In this document: positions 8,019 to 15,310 of the stretch, in pieces
How positions within the stretch are numbered: position 1 is the first letter of the stretch
How the letters are laid out: every line of letters starts with the position of its first letter
Source of the DNA: a virus
Strand: one strand, 5' to 3'
Virus record (IMG/VR): IMGVR_UViG_3300009420_000088
Span: 1-24,293 of that record
Length of the DNA: 24,293 bases
The notes under the pieces: generated by a model
Database searches by the model: none
What the model was told of the DNA's origin: nothing
The model's input: the letters and a program-made list of their open reading frames with translations, nothing else
Program-made: the position numbers and the translations under genes

Positions 8019-8495
8019 ATGACTAAAGAAATAAAAGTAGAAAAACCAGAACAAGGATTTGAAAATACTTGGGACAAATCAGTTGATATTCTTAAAAAGT
8101 ACAAAAACATAGTTCTTGAGCATGAAGATGGACATCCACTTGCTGATAAAGAACTAGATACTATTTTAAAGAAGTTTCCTAATGAACTTGAAGATGTAAT
8201 TGATGGCGGAGAGAATCTTGATGAGCCAAAGCATGATACATTTTATAAAGCATTACTTGGACATTATATGCATACAGGTGAAATGGATTACAACGTAATG
8301 ACCGGAGATGAAGGTCGAGCCCACGAGTGGGTACAAAATGAATTAGAAGGTTACGTTAAGCAAGGCGGAGAATCCGAACGGGATGCGTATATGCATAAAG
8401 ACGGCCAAAACGAAATTGAAGGTTTCGGAAGCGACATGGACGACCCAGATGACTTTAAAAGTCAAAAAACCTCATTTGGCGATTTCCAGCCGTAA
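8019..8495 (+). CDS. Unknown acidic 158-residue protein
   Basis: No family recognised. The product is strongly acidic, with a helical first half (ENTWDKSVDILKKYKNIVLEH and following) and a C-terminal tail rich in D, G and E (SDMDDPDDFKSQKTSFGDF). AAGGA precedes the ATG at a good distance and the gap to the preceding gene is 10 nt, so the two are probably cotranscribed from the late promoter at 6656. It is the last gene before the strong early-type promoter of gp32. Confidence 0.62.
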   Translation: MTKEIKVEKPEQGFENTWDKSVDILKKYKNIVLEHEDGHPLADKELDTILKKFPNELEDVIDGGENLDEPKHDTFYKALLGHYMHTGEMDYNVMTGDEGRAHEWVQNELEGYVKQGGESERDAYMHKDGQNEIEGFGSDMDDPDDFKSQKTSFGDFQP

Positions 8496-8507
8496 ATTAA
8501 AGTATAA

Positions 8508-8515
8508 GATAAATA
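8508..8515 (+). promoter_or_regulatory. Weak late-promoter-like site in the gp32 upstream gap
   Basis: GATAAATA matches seven of eight bases of the T4 late core TATAAATA. It lies in the 154-bp gap between 8495 and 8650 and could give a late gp32 transcript in addition to the sigma70-type promoter. In AT-rich sequence such matches arise often by chance and the CTAGAAA extension is absent, so this is only a candidate. Confidence 0.25.
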
Positions 8516-8531
8516 ATAATGAATTTAAAGG

Positions 8532-8561
8532 TTGACAACATGCCCTAAGATGTTGTATAAT
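8532..8561 (+). promoter_or_regulatory. Strong sigma70-type promoter for gp32
   Basis: TTGACA (8532-8537), an 18-nt spacer and a perfect TATAAT (8556-8561) form a near-consensus host-type promoter. Transcription should begin near 8568-8570, giving an 80-nt leader. A perfect 7-bp inverted repeat ACAACAT/ATGTTGT (8535-8541 and 8550-8556) lies between and partly over the two boxes, a possible operator. The early-type promoter suits gp32, which is needed from the onset of replication. Confidence 0.85.
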
Positions 8562-8589
8562 AGTTCGTATGTAGTTAAATTTTACTGCA

Positions 8590-8642
8590 TATGATCGAGG
8601 CAATCATAAACTAATAATAACTAACATAGGCTAATATAGGAG
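8590..8642 (+). promoter_or_regulatory. Structured gp32 mRNA leader, possible autogenous operator
   Basis: A hairpin TATGAT-CGAGGCA-ATCATA occupies 8590-8608, which is -60 to -42 from the gp32 AUG. It is followed by unstructured AU-rich sequence made of three decamers in exact 10-nt register (8611 CTAATAATAA, 8621 CTAACATAGG, 8631 CTAATATAGG). The Shine-Dalgarno AGGAG is at 8638-8642. In T4, gp32 represses its own translation by nucleating on a leader pseudoknot and spreading over unstructured RNA up to the start. The arrangement here is analogous, but I could not identify a pseudoknot partner for the loop. Confidence 0.5.
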
Positions 8643-8649
8643 AACTAAT

Positions 8650-9672
8650 ATGGCTACACTCGCAGACATTCGAGCTAAACTGCTCGAACAACAACAATCA
8701 ACCTCACAATCAACTTCCGACAACGCAATTTATCCATTTTGGAATATTCAAACTGGACAATCTTCGTTGATGCGGTTTCTTCCAGATGCAGACGAAGAGA
8801 ACACGTTCTTTTGGAAAGAGCGTCAAATGGTTCGTTTGGCATTTCCAGGTATTAAGGCTCAGGACGAGCATAAGAATATTACCGTCCAGGTTCCTTGTAT
8901 CGAAATGTGGGGAGAAACATGTCCAATTCATGCTGAAATTCGACCTTGGTTTAAGGATCCAAGTTTAGAAGATGAAGCTCGCAAATATTGGAAGAAACGA
9001 TCTTACATTTATCAAGGATTTGTCGTAGACAGTCCGATGACTGAAGATCAAGTCCCCGAAAATCCTATCCGCAGATTTGTAATAAATCCGGGTATTCACA
9101 AAATCATTACAGCCGCATTAATGGATCCTGAGTTTGAGGAAGTTCCTACCGATTATGAAAAAGGAACAGACTTTAAATTAGTCAAAACTCAACAAGGTCA
9201 GTATGCAGATTATTCAACTTCTAATTGGGCACGTAAAGAGCGATCTCTTAATGAGACTGAACGAGCCGCTATCGAAACCAATGGGTTGTTTACACTTAAT
9301 GATTACATGCCAAAGAAACCTTCAGAAACAGAACTGAAGGTCATAATTGAAATGTTTGAAGCCAGTGTTGATGGACAACTTTATGATCCAGAACGTTGGG
9401 CCGATTATTACAAACCATATGGTCTTAAATCAAATGGTAATGGAAATACTGGAGCATCTCCAGTGACTCCGACTCCGAAACCAACTGCTTCTGAAACAAC
9501 TGAAGCATCTGCTTCAGCGGTTACGGATGAAAAGCCATTTGGAGATGACTCCACTCCTTCCGAAACGATTACAGCGACGGTTACAGCAGATCCTTCCGCA
9601 GACGGCAAAAAGCCAGATGCAAAGGAAATTCTTGCTATGATCCGTAATCGTAAAACGGAACAGGCTCAATAA
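8650..9672 (+). CDS. gp32: Single-stranded DNA-binding protein gp32
   Basis: The 340-residue protein coats single-stranded DNA during replication and recombination and organises the T4-type replisome. Residues 30-60 (FWNIQTGQSSLMRFLPDADE) and 83-100 (CIEMWGETCPIHAEIRPW) match gp32 of cyanophage-like T4 relatives. C83, C91 and H94, with H74 as a possible fourth ligand, form the zinc subdomain of the OB core; KYWKKRSYIYQGFVV (113-126) is the conserved DNA-binding stretch. Residues 265-320 are a Thr/Pro/Ala-rich linker, and the tail ends in KEILAMIRNRK. It is longer than T4 gp32 (301 aa). AGGAG lies 7 nt before the ATG. Transcription ends at a hairpin just downstream. Confidence 0.94.
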   Translation: MATLADIRAKLLEQQQSTSQSTSDNAIYPFWNIQTGQSSLMRFLPDADEENTFFWKERQMVRLAFPGIKAQDEHKNITVQVPCIEMWGETCPIHAEIRPWFKDPSLEDEARKYWKKRSYIYQGFVVDSPMTEDQVPENPIRRFVINPGIHKIITAALMDPEFEEVPTDYEKGTDFKLVKTQQGQYADYSTSNWARKERSLNETERAAIETNGLFTLNDYMPKKPSETELKVIIEMFEASVDGQLYDPERWADYYKPYGLKSNGNGNTGASPVTPTPKPTASETTEASASAVTDEKPFGDDSTPSETITATVTADPSADGKKPDAKEILAMIRNRKTEQAQ

Positions 9673-9683
9673 TAAGTACAATT

Positions 9684-9713
9684 TTAGGGGGGTCGAAAGA
9701 TCCCCTAATTTTC
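9684..9713 (+). terminator. Rho-independent terminator after gp32
   Basis: A G-rich arm (9684-9694, TTAGGGGGGTC) pairs with GATCCCCTAA (9699-9708) around a GAAA tetraloop (9695-9698), with G-U pairs and one bulged G. TTTTCT follows directly. This is a convincing intrinsic terminator separating the highly expressed gp32 transcript from uvsX. Confidence 0.85.
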
Positions 9714-9728
9714 TAATTATGGAGAAAT

Positions 9729-10748
9729 ATGAGTAGACCATTTGATATTAGTAAATTTAGAACATCGATAACTAAAGCAGTACCTGGCATGTCAGTCGGG
9801 TTTACAGACACGATTGACTGGATTGATACAGGCAATTATGCCCTTAACTATTTGATTAGTGGACAGTTTGATAGAGGCATTCCACTAGGTAGAGTTACAT
9901 GTTTTGCTGGAGAAAGCGGATCAGGTAAAAGTTCTATCTGTTCAGGTAATTTAGTAAAGCAAGCACAACAAAAAGGTATATTACCAATTGTACTTGATTC
10001 AGAAAATGCACTTGATTCAGATTGGTTACAAGCATTAGGTGTCGATACTTCAGAAGATAAACTTATGCGATTTGGCGTTTCAATGATTGACGAAGTTGCT
10101 AAATTTGTAAGTGAATTTATGAAAGGATATAAAGATCAATATTCAGATATGCCCTATGAGGAACGACAAAAAGTTTTGTTTGTTGTTGACTCATTAGGTA
10201 TGTTACTTACACCAACAGATGTTGATCAATTTGAAAAAGGCGATATGAAAGGTGATATGGGTCGCAAACCCAAAGCACTTACTGCATTGGTTAGAAATGC
10301 AGTTAATCTAATTGCCGGAAATCCTGTAGGCATAGTAGCAACAAATCATACTTATGCTTCACAGGATATGTTTGACCCAGACGATAAAATTAGTGGGGGT
10401 CAAGGATTTGTATATGCTTCATCTATTGTTGTTGCTATGAGGAAACTTAAACTCAAAGAAGATGCAGATGGAAATAAAATAACTGATGTACGTGGAATTA
10501 GAGCGGCTTGTAAAGTAATGAAAACTCGTTTTTCAAAACCGTTCGAAAGTGTACAAATAAAAATCCCTTATGAATCTGGAATGGATCCGTATAGTGGTTG
10601 TGTTGAGTTATTTGAAAAGGCCGGTCTTTTAGTTAAAGATGGGAATAAACTCAAATATACACAACCAGATGGAACTGAAATAAAGGAATTTAGAAAGAAT
10701 TGGATTCCTGAAAAATTACAAGTTATAATTGATGACTTTCAAGACTAG
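9729..10748 (+). CDS. uvsX: UvsX recombinase (RecA/Rad51 family)
   Basis: The 339-residue protein is the phage strand-exchange recombinase that starts recombination-dependent replication. Walker A is GESGSGKSS (61-69). Walker B is KVLFVVDS (148-155) with D154. The DNA-binding loop and signature run through ATNHTYASQDMFDP (204-217) and SGGQGFVYASS. The N-terminal sequence TDTIDWIDTGNYALNYLISG is typical of UvsX. It is shorter than T4 UvsX (391 aa) at the C-terminus. GGAGA precedes the ATG. It heads a compact group with a small unknown gene and uvsY, its mediator, which supports both calls. Confidence 0.95.
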   Translation: MSRPFDISKFRTSITKAVPGMSVGFTDTIDWIDTGNYALNYLISGQFDRGIPLGRVTCFAGESGSGKSSICSGNLVKQAQQKGILPIVLDSENALDSDWLQALGVDTSEDKLMRFGVSMIDEVAKFVSEFMKGYKDQYSDMPYEERQKVLFVVDSLGMLLTPTDVDQFEKGDMKGDMGRKPKALTALVRNAVNLIAGNPVGIVATNHTYASQDMFDPDDKISGGQGFVYASSIVVAMRKLKLKEDADGNKITDVRGIRAACKVMKTRFSKPFESVQIKIPYESGMDPYSGCVELFEKAGLLVKDGNKLKYTQPDGTEIKEFRKNWIPEKLQVIIDDFQD

Positions 10749-10759
10749 GAGAATGTAGT

Positions 10760-11020
10760 ATGTTTAATGAGGAAAGGGTTCAATTATTCGTAGACATATA
10801 TGAAATTGGGAAAGCATATATCAAAAATATAGAAGTGCCAACATTTGTTGAAGAAATGGCACGAGCATTTGAGAACAGTGATATGGGTTTAGAAGACGAT
10901 TATCATGAACTTAAAAATTTTGATGGTGTGCTTTTTGCAATACTCCACACAATGTATGGAGAAGATGATACTGTCGAGGATGATGGAGACCCCCTACAAA
11001 TTGGAAATGGTGATTTCTAA
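10760..11020 (+). CDS. Unknown 86-residue acidic protein between uvsX and uvsY
   Basis: No family recognised. The small acidic protein has a likely helical N-terminal part (VQLFVDIYEIGKAYIKNIEV) and an Asp/Glu-rich end (GEDDTVEDDGDP). AGGAG precedes the ATG and the gap to uvsX is 11 nt. It lies 9 nt before uvsY, so the three genes are almost certainly cotranscribed. A role with the recombination proteins is suggested by position only. Confidence 0.62.
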   Translation: MFNEERVQLFVDIYEIGKAYIKNIEVPTFVEEMARAFENSDMGLEDDYHELKNFDGVLFAILHTMYGEDDTVEDDGDPLQIGNGDF

Positions 11021-11029
11021 AATATAACG

Positions 11030-11488
11030 ATGCAAACTTGGTTTAAACGTGTTCAGGATAATCTGGCAGTTCTTCCTGAGTGTATTACTTATTTTGATGC
11101 TGAGTTACCGCAAGCAAGATATGATTGTGCCCTCAAAGGAAATGTTGAAAAATTGAGTAGAGAAATACCTCAAATTGTTGAACACAGATTTAACCAGTTG
11201 CAAGAAATAGAAGCCATCCTTGAAAATCTAAATATTCAACTCAGGAAACTACGAAGTAAAAAATACAGGCAGTTTTTAGAACACTATCAACGAGCTTTAA
11301 CTAGTAGAGATGCTGAAAAATATATAGATGGTGAAGACGAAGTTGTCACAATGCAGTTACTAATTAACGAGTTTGCGTTGATTAGAAACAAATTCCATGG
11401 CGTCATAAAAGCCCTCGAAGCAAAGCAATTTCAAATTAATAACGTGATAAAGCTCAGGGTAGCCGGCCTTGACGACGTTACTTTATAG
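11030..11488 (+). CDS. uvsY: UvsY-like recombination mediator
   Basis: A 152-residue, helix-rich protein of about the size of T4 UvsY (137 aa). It has the family layout: an N-terminal helix pair, the basic segment RKLRSKKYRQFLEHYQRAL (77-95), an acidic turn with KYIDGEDEVVTMQ (101-113), and a C-terminal helical end with KFHGVIKALEAKQFQINNVIK. UvsY loads UvsX onto gp32-covered single-stranded DNA. No Shine-Dalgarno is evident before the ATG at 11030, so translation may depend on coupling with the preceding gene. The uvsX neighbourhood and a terminator after it support the call. Confidence 0.8.
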   Translation: MQTWFKRVQDNLAVLPECITYFDAELPQARYDCALKGNVEKLSREIPQIVEHRFNQLQEIEAILENLNIQLRKLRSKKYRQFLEHYQRALTSRDAEKYIDGEDEVVTMQLLINEFALIRNKFHGVIKALEAKQFQINNVIKLRVAGLDDVTL

Positions 11489-11513
11489 CGAAAAACGGCA
11501 GGAAAAATGCAAG

Positions 11514-11536
11514 AAAAGGCAAAAAAATGCCTTTTT
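11514..11536 (+). terminator. Rho-independent terminator after uvsY
   Basis: AAAAGGCA (11514-11521) and TGCCTTTT (11528-11535) pair perfectly over 8 bp with a six-A loop, and the T run extends to 11536. The A run on the 5' side pairs with the T run, so it could act in both directions. It ends the uvsX-uvsY transcript 14 nt before the next promoter. Confidence 0.85.
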
Positions 11537-11549
11537 CTGAAGAAACCTG

Positions 11550-11587
11550 TTGACTCTTTGGCATGAAGGTAGTATAATAGTGGTATG
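11550..11587 (+). promoter_or_regulatory. Sigma70-type promoter for the AAA+ ATPase gene
   Basis: TTGACT (11550-11555), a 17-nt spacer and perfect TATAAT (11573-11578) are followed after six bases (AGTGGT) by ATG at 11585, which coincides with the expected transcription start. The same TATAAT-AGTNNT-ATG layout recurs at other early promoters of this window. The site lies right after the uvsY terminator. Confidence 0.85.
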
Positions 11588-11632
11588 ATGAATAAGAAAG
11601 CAAATATTGTTAACAACAAAGCAGAGGTGCAA

Positions 11633-12646
11633 ATGGAAGTTGTAATCAATTCAGGCGTTTATTACGGTAAATCAGTAGCCGGTTTACACGGAACTTTAGT
11701 AAAGGAATTTACTAGTTTTGGAAAGCCAAGAGGCAAGTATACAGGATACGTTACTGTAAGTGTTGGCGGTAAAGACATGAGAGTCAAAGTTACCGGAATT
11801 AGCGATTATTCAACCGTAAATACTAGTAAAGATATGGAAACTCAAATTATTAAACAAACTCCCGTAGAAGAGAAAGTTGAAACAGACGAGCAGGTTATTG
11901 AAAGACTTCGTGTACGTTTCGAGATCCTGGATGAAATGACACAGGGCTCAATTGACGGTATTGTACGTGGTATGGTTGTAACAGGCCCTCCAGGAGTTGG
12001 CAAAAGTTACGGTGTTGAAAAAGTTATTGAAAAAAATAGCATGTTCGATAAACTTGCTGACAAACCAATTAAGTTTGGAACTGAAAAAGGTGCGGCAAGT
12101 GCAATTGGTTTATACCAGTTACTTTACAGGTATGCAGATCCAGGAAGCGTGTTGGTACTTGATGACTGTGATAGCATCCTTTTTGATGAAGTAAGTTTGA
12201 ACTTGCTTAAAGCCGCTCTTGATAGTGGTAAGAAAAGGATGATTAGTTGGAATACAGAAAGTTCAGCATTGCGTAGAGAAGGTGTTCCGGAGAAGTACGA
12301 GTTTTGCGGAAGCATTATTTTTATTACCAACCTTAAATTTGATAAAACCCGTGGTAAAATTAAAGACCATTTAGCCGCAATTATGTCACGTTGTCATTAC
12401 TTGGACCTCACAATGGATACTATGAGAGACAAGATGCTTCGTGTAAAGCAGATTGTACGTGATGGTATGCTTAGTGAGTATAAAATGGACGAAAAAAGTG
12501 AGCAAGAGATTGTCAATTTTATGGAAGATAATAAAACCAAGTTACGTGAAGTTAGTTTGAGAATGGTAACTAAACTGGCTGACTTGTTTAAAATGAGTCC
12601 AGAACGTTGGAGAGCACTTGCTGAAAATACTTGCATAAGGCGGTAA
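11633..12646 (+). CDS. AAA+ ATPase of unknown role
   Basis: I place the start at 11633 (337 aa) because GAGGTG lies just upstream; an in-frame ATG at 11585 would add 16 residues but sits at the predicted mRNA 5' end. Residues 1-60 are strand-rich and Gly/Lys-rich (GYVTVSVGGKDMRVKVTG). The AAA+ module has Walker A GPPGVGKS (118-125), Walker B SVLVLDDCDS (172-181) and sensor-1 SIIFITN (227-233). Residues 265-337 form a helical C-terminal domain ending in RMVTKLADLFKMSPERW. Its own early-type promoter and its position among recombination genes suggest a DNA-metabolism or remodelling role. It is not the gp44 clamp loader as far as I can see; the partner is unknown. Confidence 0.85.
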   Translation: MEVVINSGVYYGKSVAGLHGTLVKEFTSFGKPRGKYTGYVTVSVGGKDMRVKVTGISDYSTVNTSKDMETQIIKQTPVEEKVETDEQVIERLRVRFEILDEMTQGSIDGIVRGMVVTGPPGVGKSYGVEKVIEKNSMFDKLADKPIKFGTEKGAASAIGLYQLLYRYADPGSVLVLDDCDSILFDEVSLNLLKAALDSGKKRMISWNTESSALRREGVPEKYEFCGSIIFITNLKFDKTRGKIKDHLAAIMSRCHYLDLTMDTMRDKMLRVKQIVRDGMLSEYKMDEKSEQEIVNFMEDNKTKLREVSLRMVTKLADLFKMSPERWRALAENTCIRR

Positions 12647-12668
12647 GTGCAAAATAACAATTTAAGTG

Positions 12669-12697
12669 TCCGTGTTGCGGGTTACTCGTAACACGGA
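12669..12697 (+). terminator. Stable hairpin between the ATPase and dnaJ genes
   Basis: TCCGTGTTGCG (12669-12679) pairs with CGTAACACGGA (12687-12697) over 11 bp with one G-U, leaving a 7-nt loop. The following TCGTCATCT is not a good T run, so it may attenuate, process or stabilise mRNA rather than terminate. No promoter is obvious between it and dnaJ. Confidence 0.55.
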
Positions 12698-12714
12698 TCG
12701 TCATCTGTAGAACT

Positions 12715-13815
12715 ATGGCAAAACGAGACTATTACGAAACTTTGGGTGTTAATAAACAGTCAAACCCTGAAGATATTAAAAAAGCATATCGTAAAGTTGC
12801 CATGAAATACCATCCTGATCGAAACCAAGGCGATAAAACTGCCGAATCCAAATTTAAAGAAGCATCAGAAGCATACGAAATCTTAAGTAACCCTGAAAAA
12901 AGACAACAGTACGATACTATTGGCATGAATATGCATCAACAAGGCACCCAGCCTGGTCAAGGATTTCATCAACATCCAGGAGGATTTAGTTTTAATTTTG
13001 GTAGTGGTGGATTTGAAGGTGCTTTTGGAGACATGTTTGGACAACAAGGACAGTTTGCGGGTCAACAACGTCCTCAACAACGTATTGTAAAGGGTAGAGA
13101 TTTACATATAGGCCTAACTATATCATTTGCAGATGCTATCAAAGGTTGTATAAAAAATGTAACAATATTGCGACCTGATATATGTGCCGACTGTAATGGT
13201 GCTGGAGTTAGGGATGCAATGAAAGCCCCTAGATGCGGAGTATGCCAAGGCACCGGGCACATGGGCGTGTCAGGTGTATTAAATGTAAATCAACAATGCA
13301 ACCGTTGTGGTGGCAGAGGTATAATAATTGATCAAAATACCCAATGTAATACTTGTCATAGTCACGGCAGAGTAAGAAAAGAAAAAACATTAAGTGTAAA
13401 TATTCCTCAAGGTGTAGATACTGGAATCAAAATTAAATTAACAGAGCAGGGTGAAGCAGGCCCTAATATACATAATTCGATATTTGGTGATTTATATGTT
13501 ACTATAGCAGTCAATCAAGATTCTCGTTTTAAACGAGACGGCGTGCATCTTCATTGTTCACAAAAAGTTAAACTTACAGATTTTTTTATGGGTGGAAGTT
13601 ATGATATCGAAACTTTAGATGGTACAATAAATCTTAAAATTCCACAAAATACTCAACCAGGCACAACAATGCGAGTTGTTGGCAAAGGCGTGCCAGCATT
13701 AGGATCTCAACAACACGTTGGCGATTTATTAGTCAAAGTAGAAGTTGAAATTCCAAAAAATTTAAATAGAGAACAAAAAAGATTAATTGAAAAATTACGT
13801 AATCTTGGTATATAA
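12715..13815 (+). CDS. dnaJ: DnaJ (Hsp40) co-chaperone, full type I architecture
   Basis: This 366-residue protein has every part of bacterial DnaJ (376 aa in E. coli). The J domain (1-70) carries HPD at 33-35, the motif that triggers DnaK ATPase. A Gly/Phe/Gln-rich linker covers 77-122. Four zinc-binding repeats start at C157 (CADCNGAG), C174 (CGVCQGTG), C195 (CNRCGGRG) and C211 (CNTCHSHG, slightly degenerate). Two C-terminal substrate-binding domains follow (to about 350). No dnaK or grpE is in the window, so it presumably acts with host DnaK, for example in virion assembly or replication. No clear ribosome site precedes the ATG. Base composition matches the neighbours, so any host acquisition is old. 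Confidence 0.95.
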   Translation: MAKRDYYETLGVNKQSNPEDIKKAYRKVAMKYHPDRNQGDKTAESKFKEASEAYEILSNPEKRQQYDTIGMNMHQQGTQPGQGFHQHPGGFSFNFGSGGFEGAFGDMFGQQGQFAGQQRPQQRIVKGRDLHIGLTISFADAIKGCIKNVTILRPDICADCNGAGVRDAMKAPRCGVCQGTGHMGVSGVLNVNQQCNRCGGRGIIIDQNTQCNTCHSHGRVRKEKTLSVNIPQGVDTGIKIKLTEQGEAGPNIHNSIFGDLYVTIAVNQDSRFKRDGVHLHCSQKVKLTDFFMGGSYDIETLDGTINLKIPQNTQPGTTMRVVGKGVPALGSQQHVGDLLVKVEVEIPKNLNREQKRLIEKLRNLGI

Positions 13816-13818
13816 ATA
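13811..13818 (+). promoter_or_regulatory. Late promoter core TATAAATA overlapping the dnaJ stop
   Basis: A perfect TATAAATA overlaps the dnaJ stop codon (13813-13815) and lies about 20 nt before the start of the next gene at 13837. The downstream ACTA seen at the best late sites is replaced by TTCA. It may allow late expression of the small Cys protein and the glycosyltransferase-like gene. Confidence 0.45.
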
Positions 13819-13836
13819 TTCATGGAGGATCTCATT

Positions 13837-14154
13837 ATGAGATATACAACCATGTTACATGTAACATGTACTAACATGGAATGCGAATGGGTGCAGTTAG
13901 GTTGGTCCATTGATCATTGCATGAAACAAATAGAAGATTTTAACACTTATTATGAAACTCTTGACCCCGAATCACAGGCGCATTACGGAGGTCCAAATAG
14001 TTTGGAAACAAATTATGGGCAATGCCATAATTGTGGTGCTCCATCGAGACGAGGACAATTCCGAAGAGCCACCAATGAAGAAGTAGCAACAGGGATGATT
14101 TACAGTATGAAGTCAGTTATGTTACATGACTTCGACGAACTTGCCGATGCATAA
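13837..14154 (+). CDS. Small Cys-containing protein, possible zinc ribbon
   Basis: I choose the ATG at 13837 (105 aa) because GGAGG (13824-13828) sits 8 nt upstream; the ATG at 13822 overlaps that site and would add five residues. The protein has C11, C16 and C28 near the N-terminus and a CHNC knuckle at 63-66, which suggests a zinc ribbon. No known family is recognised. The initiator ATG lies in a palindromic stretch (13829-13843, ATCTCAT and ATGAGAT arms), which could limit translation from read-through mRNA. It follows dnaJ closely and overlaps the next gene. Confidence 0.68.
   Translation: MRYTTMLHVTCTNMECEWVQLGWSIDHCMKQIEDFNTYYETLDPESQAHYGGPNSLETNYGQCHNCGAPSRRGQFRRATNEEVATGMIYSMKSVMLHDFDELADA
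13851..13868. repeat. Perfect 18-bp palindrome CATGTTACATGTAACATG
   Basis: The palindrome lies inside the 5' part of the small Cys gene. Its half-site CATGTTACA occurs again as an inverted pair inside uvsW (15621-15648). It could be a protein-binding site, a cruciform or chance; coding constraint on the encoded residues does not demand perfect symmetry. Confidence 0.6.
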
Positions 14155-15310
14155 AATTAATATTTGTATTAGTGATGCCGAATTTGTTGGATTCGGTGAT
14201 AAAATTAATACCCTATATAGATATGTAAGGTTTTGCCAAGCAATTAATGCAAGGATGACCCTTTACATTAAACTTAACCAACTTGGCAATTATTACGAGG
14301 ATAAATTTCATACCCGCACCCTTACCGAATTATTACAATATTTAGACAACAAATATATTGATAAAATAATTTATTGTCATCCTAAATTTGATAACTTTTT
14401 TAATAAAATAGTACTTACATTTTTTGAGTTTGATGTTGCTAAAAATACATGTACTGAAGTAGAACCAGATCGAATAGCAACACGAGTAATTGGACAAACT
14501 AAGATTGAATCGTCTTTTGGTACAAATGATGGTAATTTTTATGATGTAATTAATGACTATAGAACAAAATATATAGATGATTTTTTGGATAATGACAACT
14601 TAGTTTTAACAGCAATGCCATATAATTGGTTTAAAACTTTAGTTGCTGGTATGCAATATCGACCACATATTCCGATGGCTAAGCCAATGGATAAAAATCA
14701 GTCAGTATGTTTTGTAGAAGGTTATATGGAACATTATGAAACATTTAATGCTATCGACTATTTGGACAAAATAAAGTATAATAAAATAAACATAAAACCA
14801 TTTAACGATTTTTTTGGTGCATGGGTAAAATTGGCAATGCATCCAGATGTTCAGGCATCTGTTTCAAACCATTTAAAAAGTTGGGCTGATCAACATTTTT
14901 TAAAATATAATTTCATTAAGTGCAACCAACGAGTTGATATATTTGAGCAAATCGGGCAAGCAACATTTGTAATTGGTAGAGAAGGGTTGCATAGTAATAT
15001 TGCTGGTATGTTTGACGTACCATATATTATAGTTTTACCAGAAGAATTATTTAAAATTAGAATGGATATTGAACTGATTAAAACTGATTCTATACTTGAA
15101 TTTTTTTGGAATCATCATTCAAATTATCCAGGTTGTTATTATATACGAGCATCTAGTTTAACTAAGATTCCAAATATTTTTGATGTTATAATGGAAAATT
15201 TAAACAAAGAGAAATATTTGCTAAGAGACAAATGTTTAGATTGGGATTTGAATCCGTATCATTTTAATACGCCAATACTAAACGACACCCTTAGAACTCA
15301 GGTTTATTAA
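14147..15310 (+). CDS. Probable GT-B-type glycosyltransferase
   Basis: The preferred start at 14147 gives 387 residues and overlaps the previous stop by 8 nt; an ATG at 14126 is also possible and neither has a clear ribosome site. The N-terminus has the GT-B-like pattern AEFVGFGDKINTLYRYVRFC (9-28) followed by AINARMTLYIK, resembling the Gly-rich opening of fucosyltransferase or heptosyltransferase-like folds. The C-terminal part has IGQATFVIGREGLHSNIAG and DVPYIIVLP (near 270-305), the usual donor-site layout in such enzymes. No signal peptide or membrane span. It may modify phage DNA, a virion protein or host surface sugar; the substrate is unknown. The call rests on fold-level pattern only. 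Confidence 0.55.
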   Translation: MHKINICISDAEFVGFGDKINTLYRYVRFCQAINARMTLYIKLNQLGNYYEDKFHTRTLTELLQYLDNKYIDKIIYCHPKFDNFFNKIVLTFFEFDVAKNTCTEVEPDRIATRVIGQTKIESSFGTNDGNFYDVINDYRTKYIDDFLDNDNLVLTAMPYNWFKTLVAGMQYRPHIPMAKPMDKNQSVCFVEGYMEHYETFNAIDYLDKIKYNKINIKPFNDFFGAWVKLAMHPDVQASVSNHLKSWADQHFLKYNFIKCNQRVDIFEQIGQATFVIGREGLHSNIAGMFDVPYIIVLPEELFKIRMDIELIKTDSILEFFWNHHSNYPGCYYIRASSLTKIPNIFDVIMENLNKEKYLLRDKCLDWDLNPYHFNTPILNDTLRTQVY

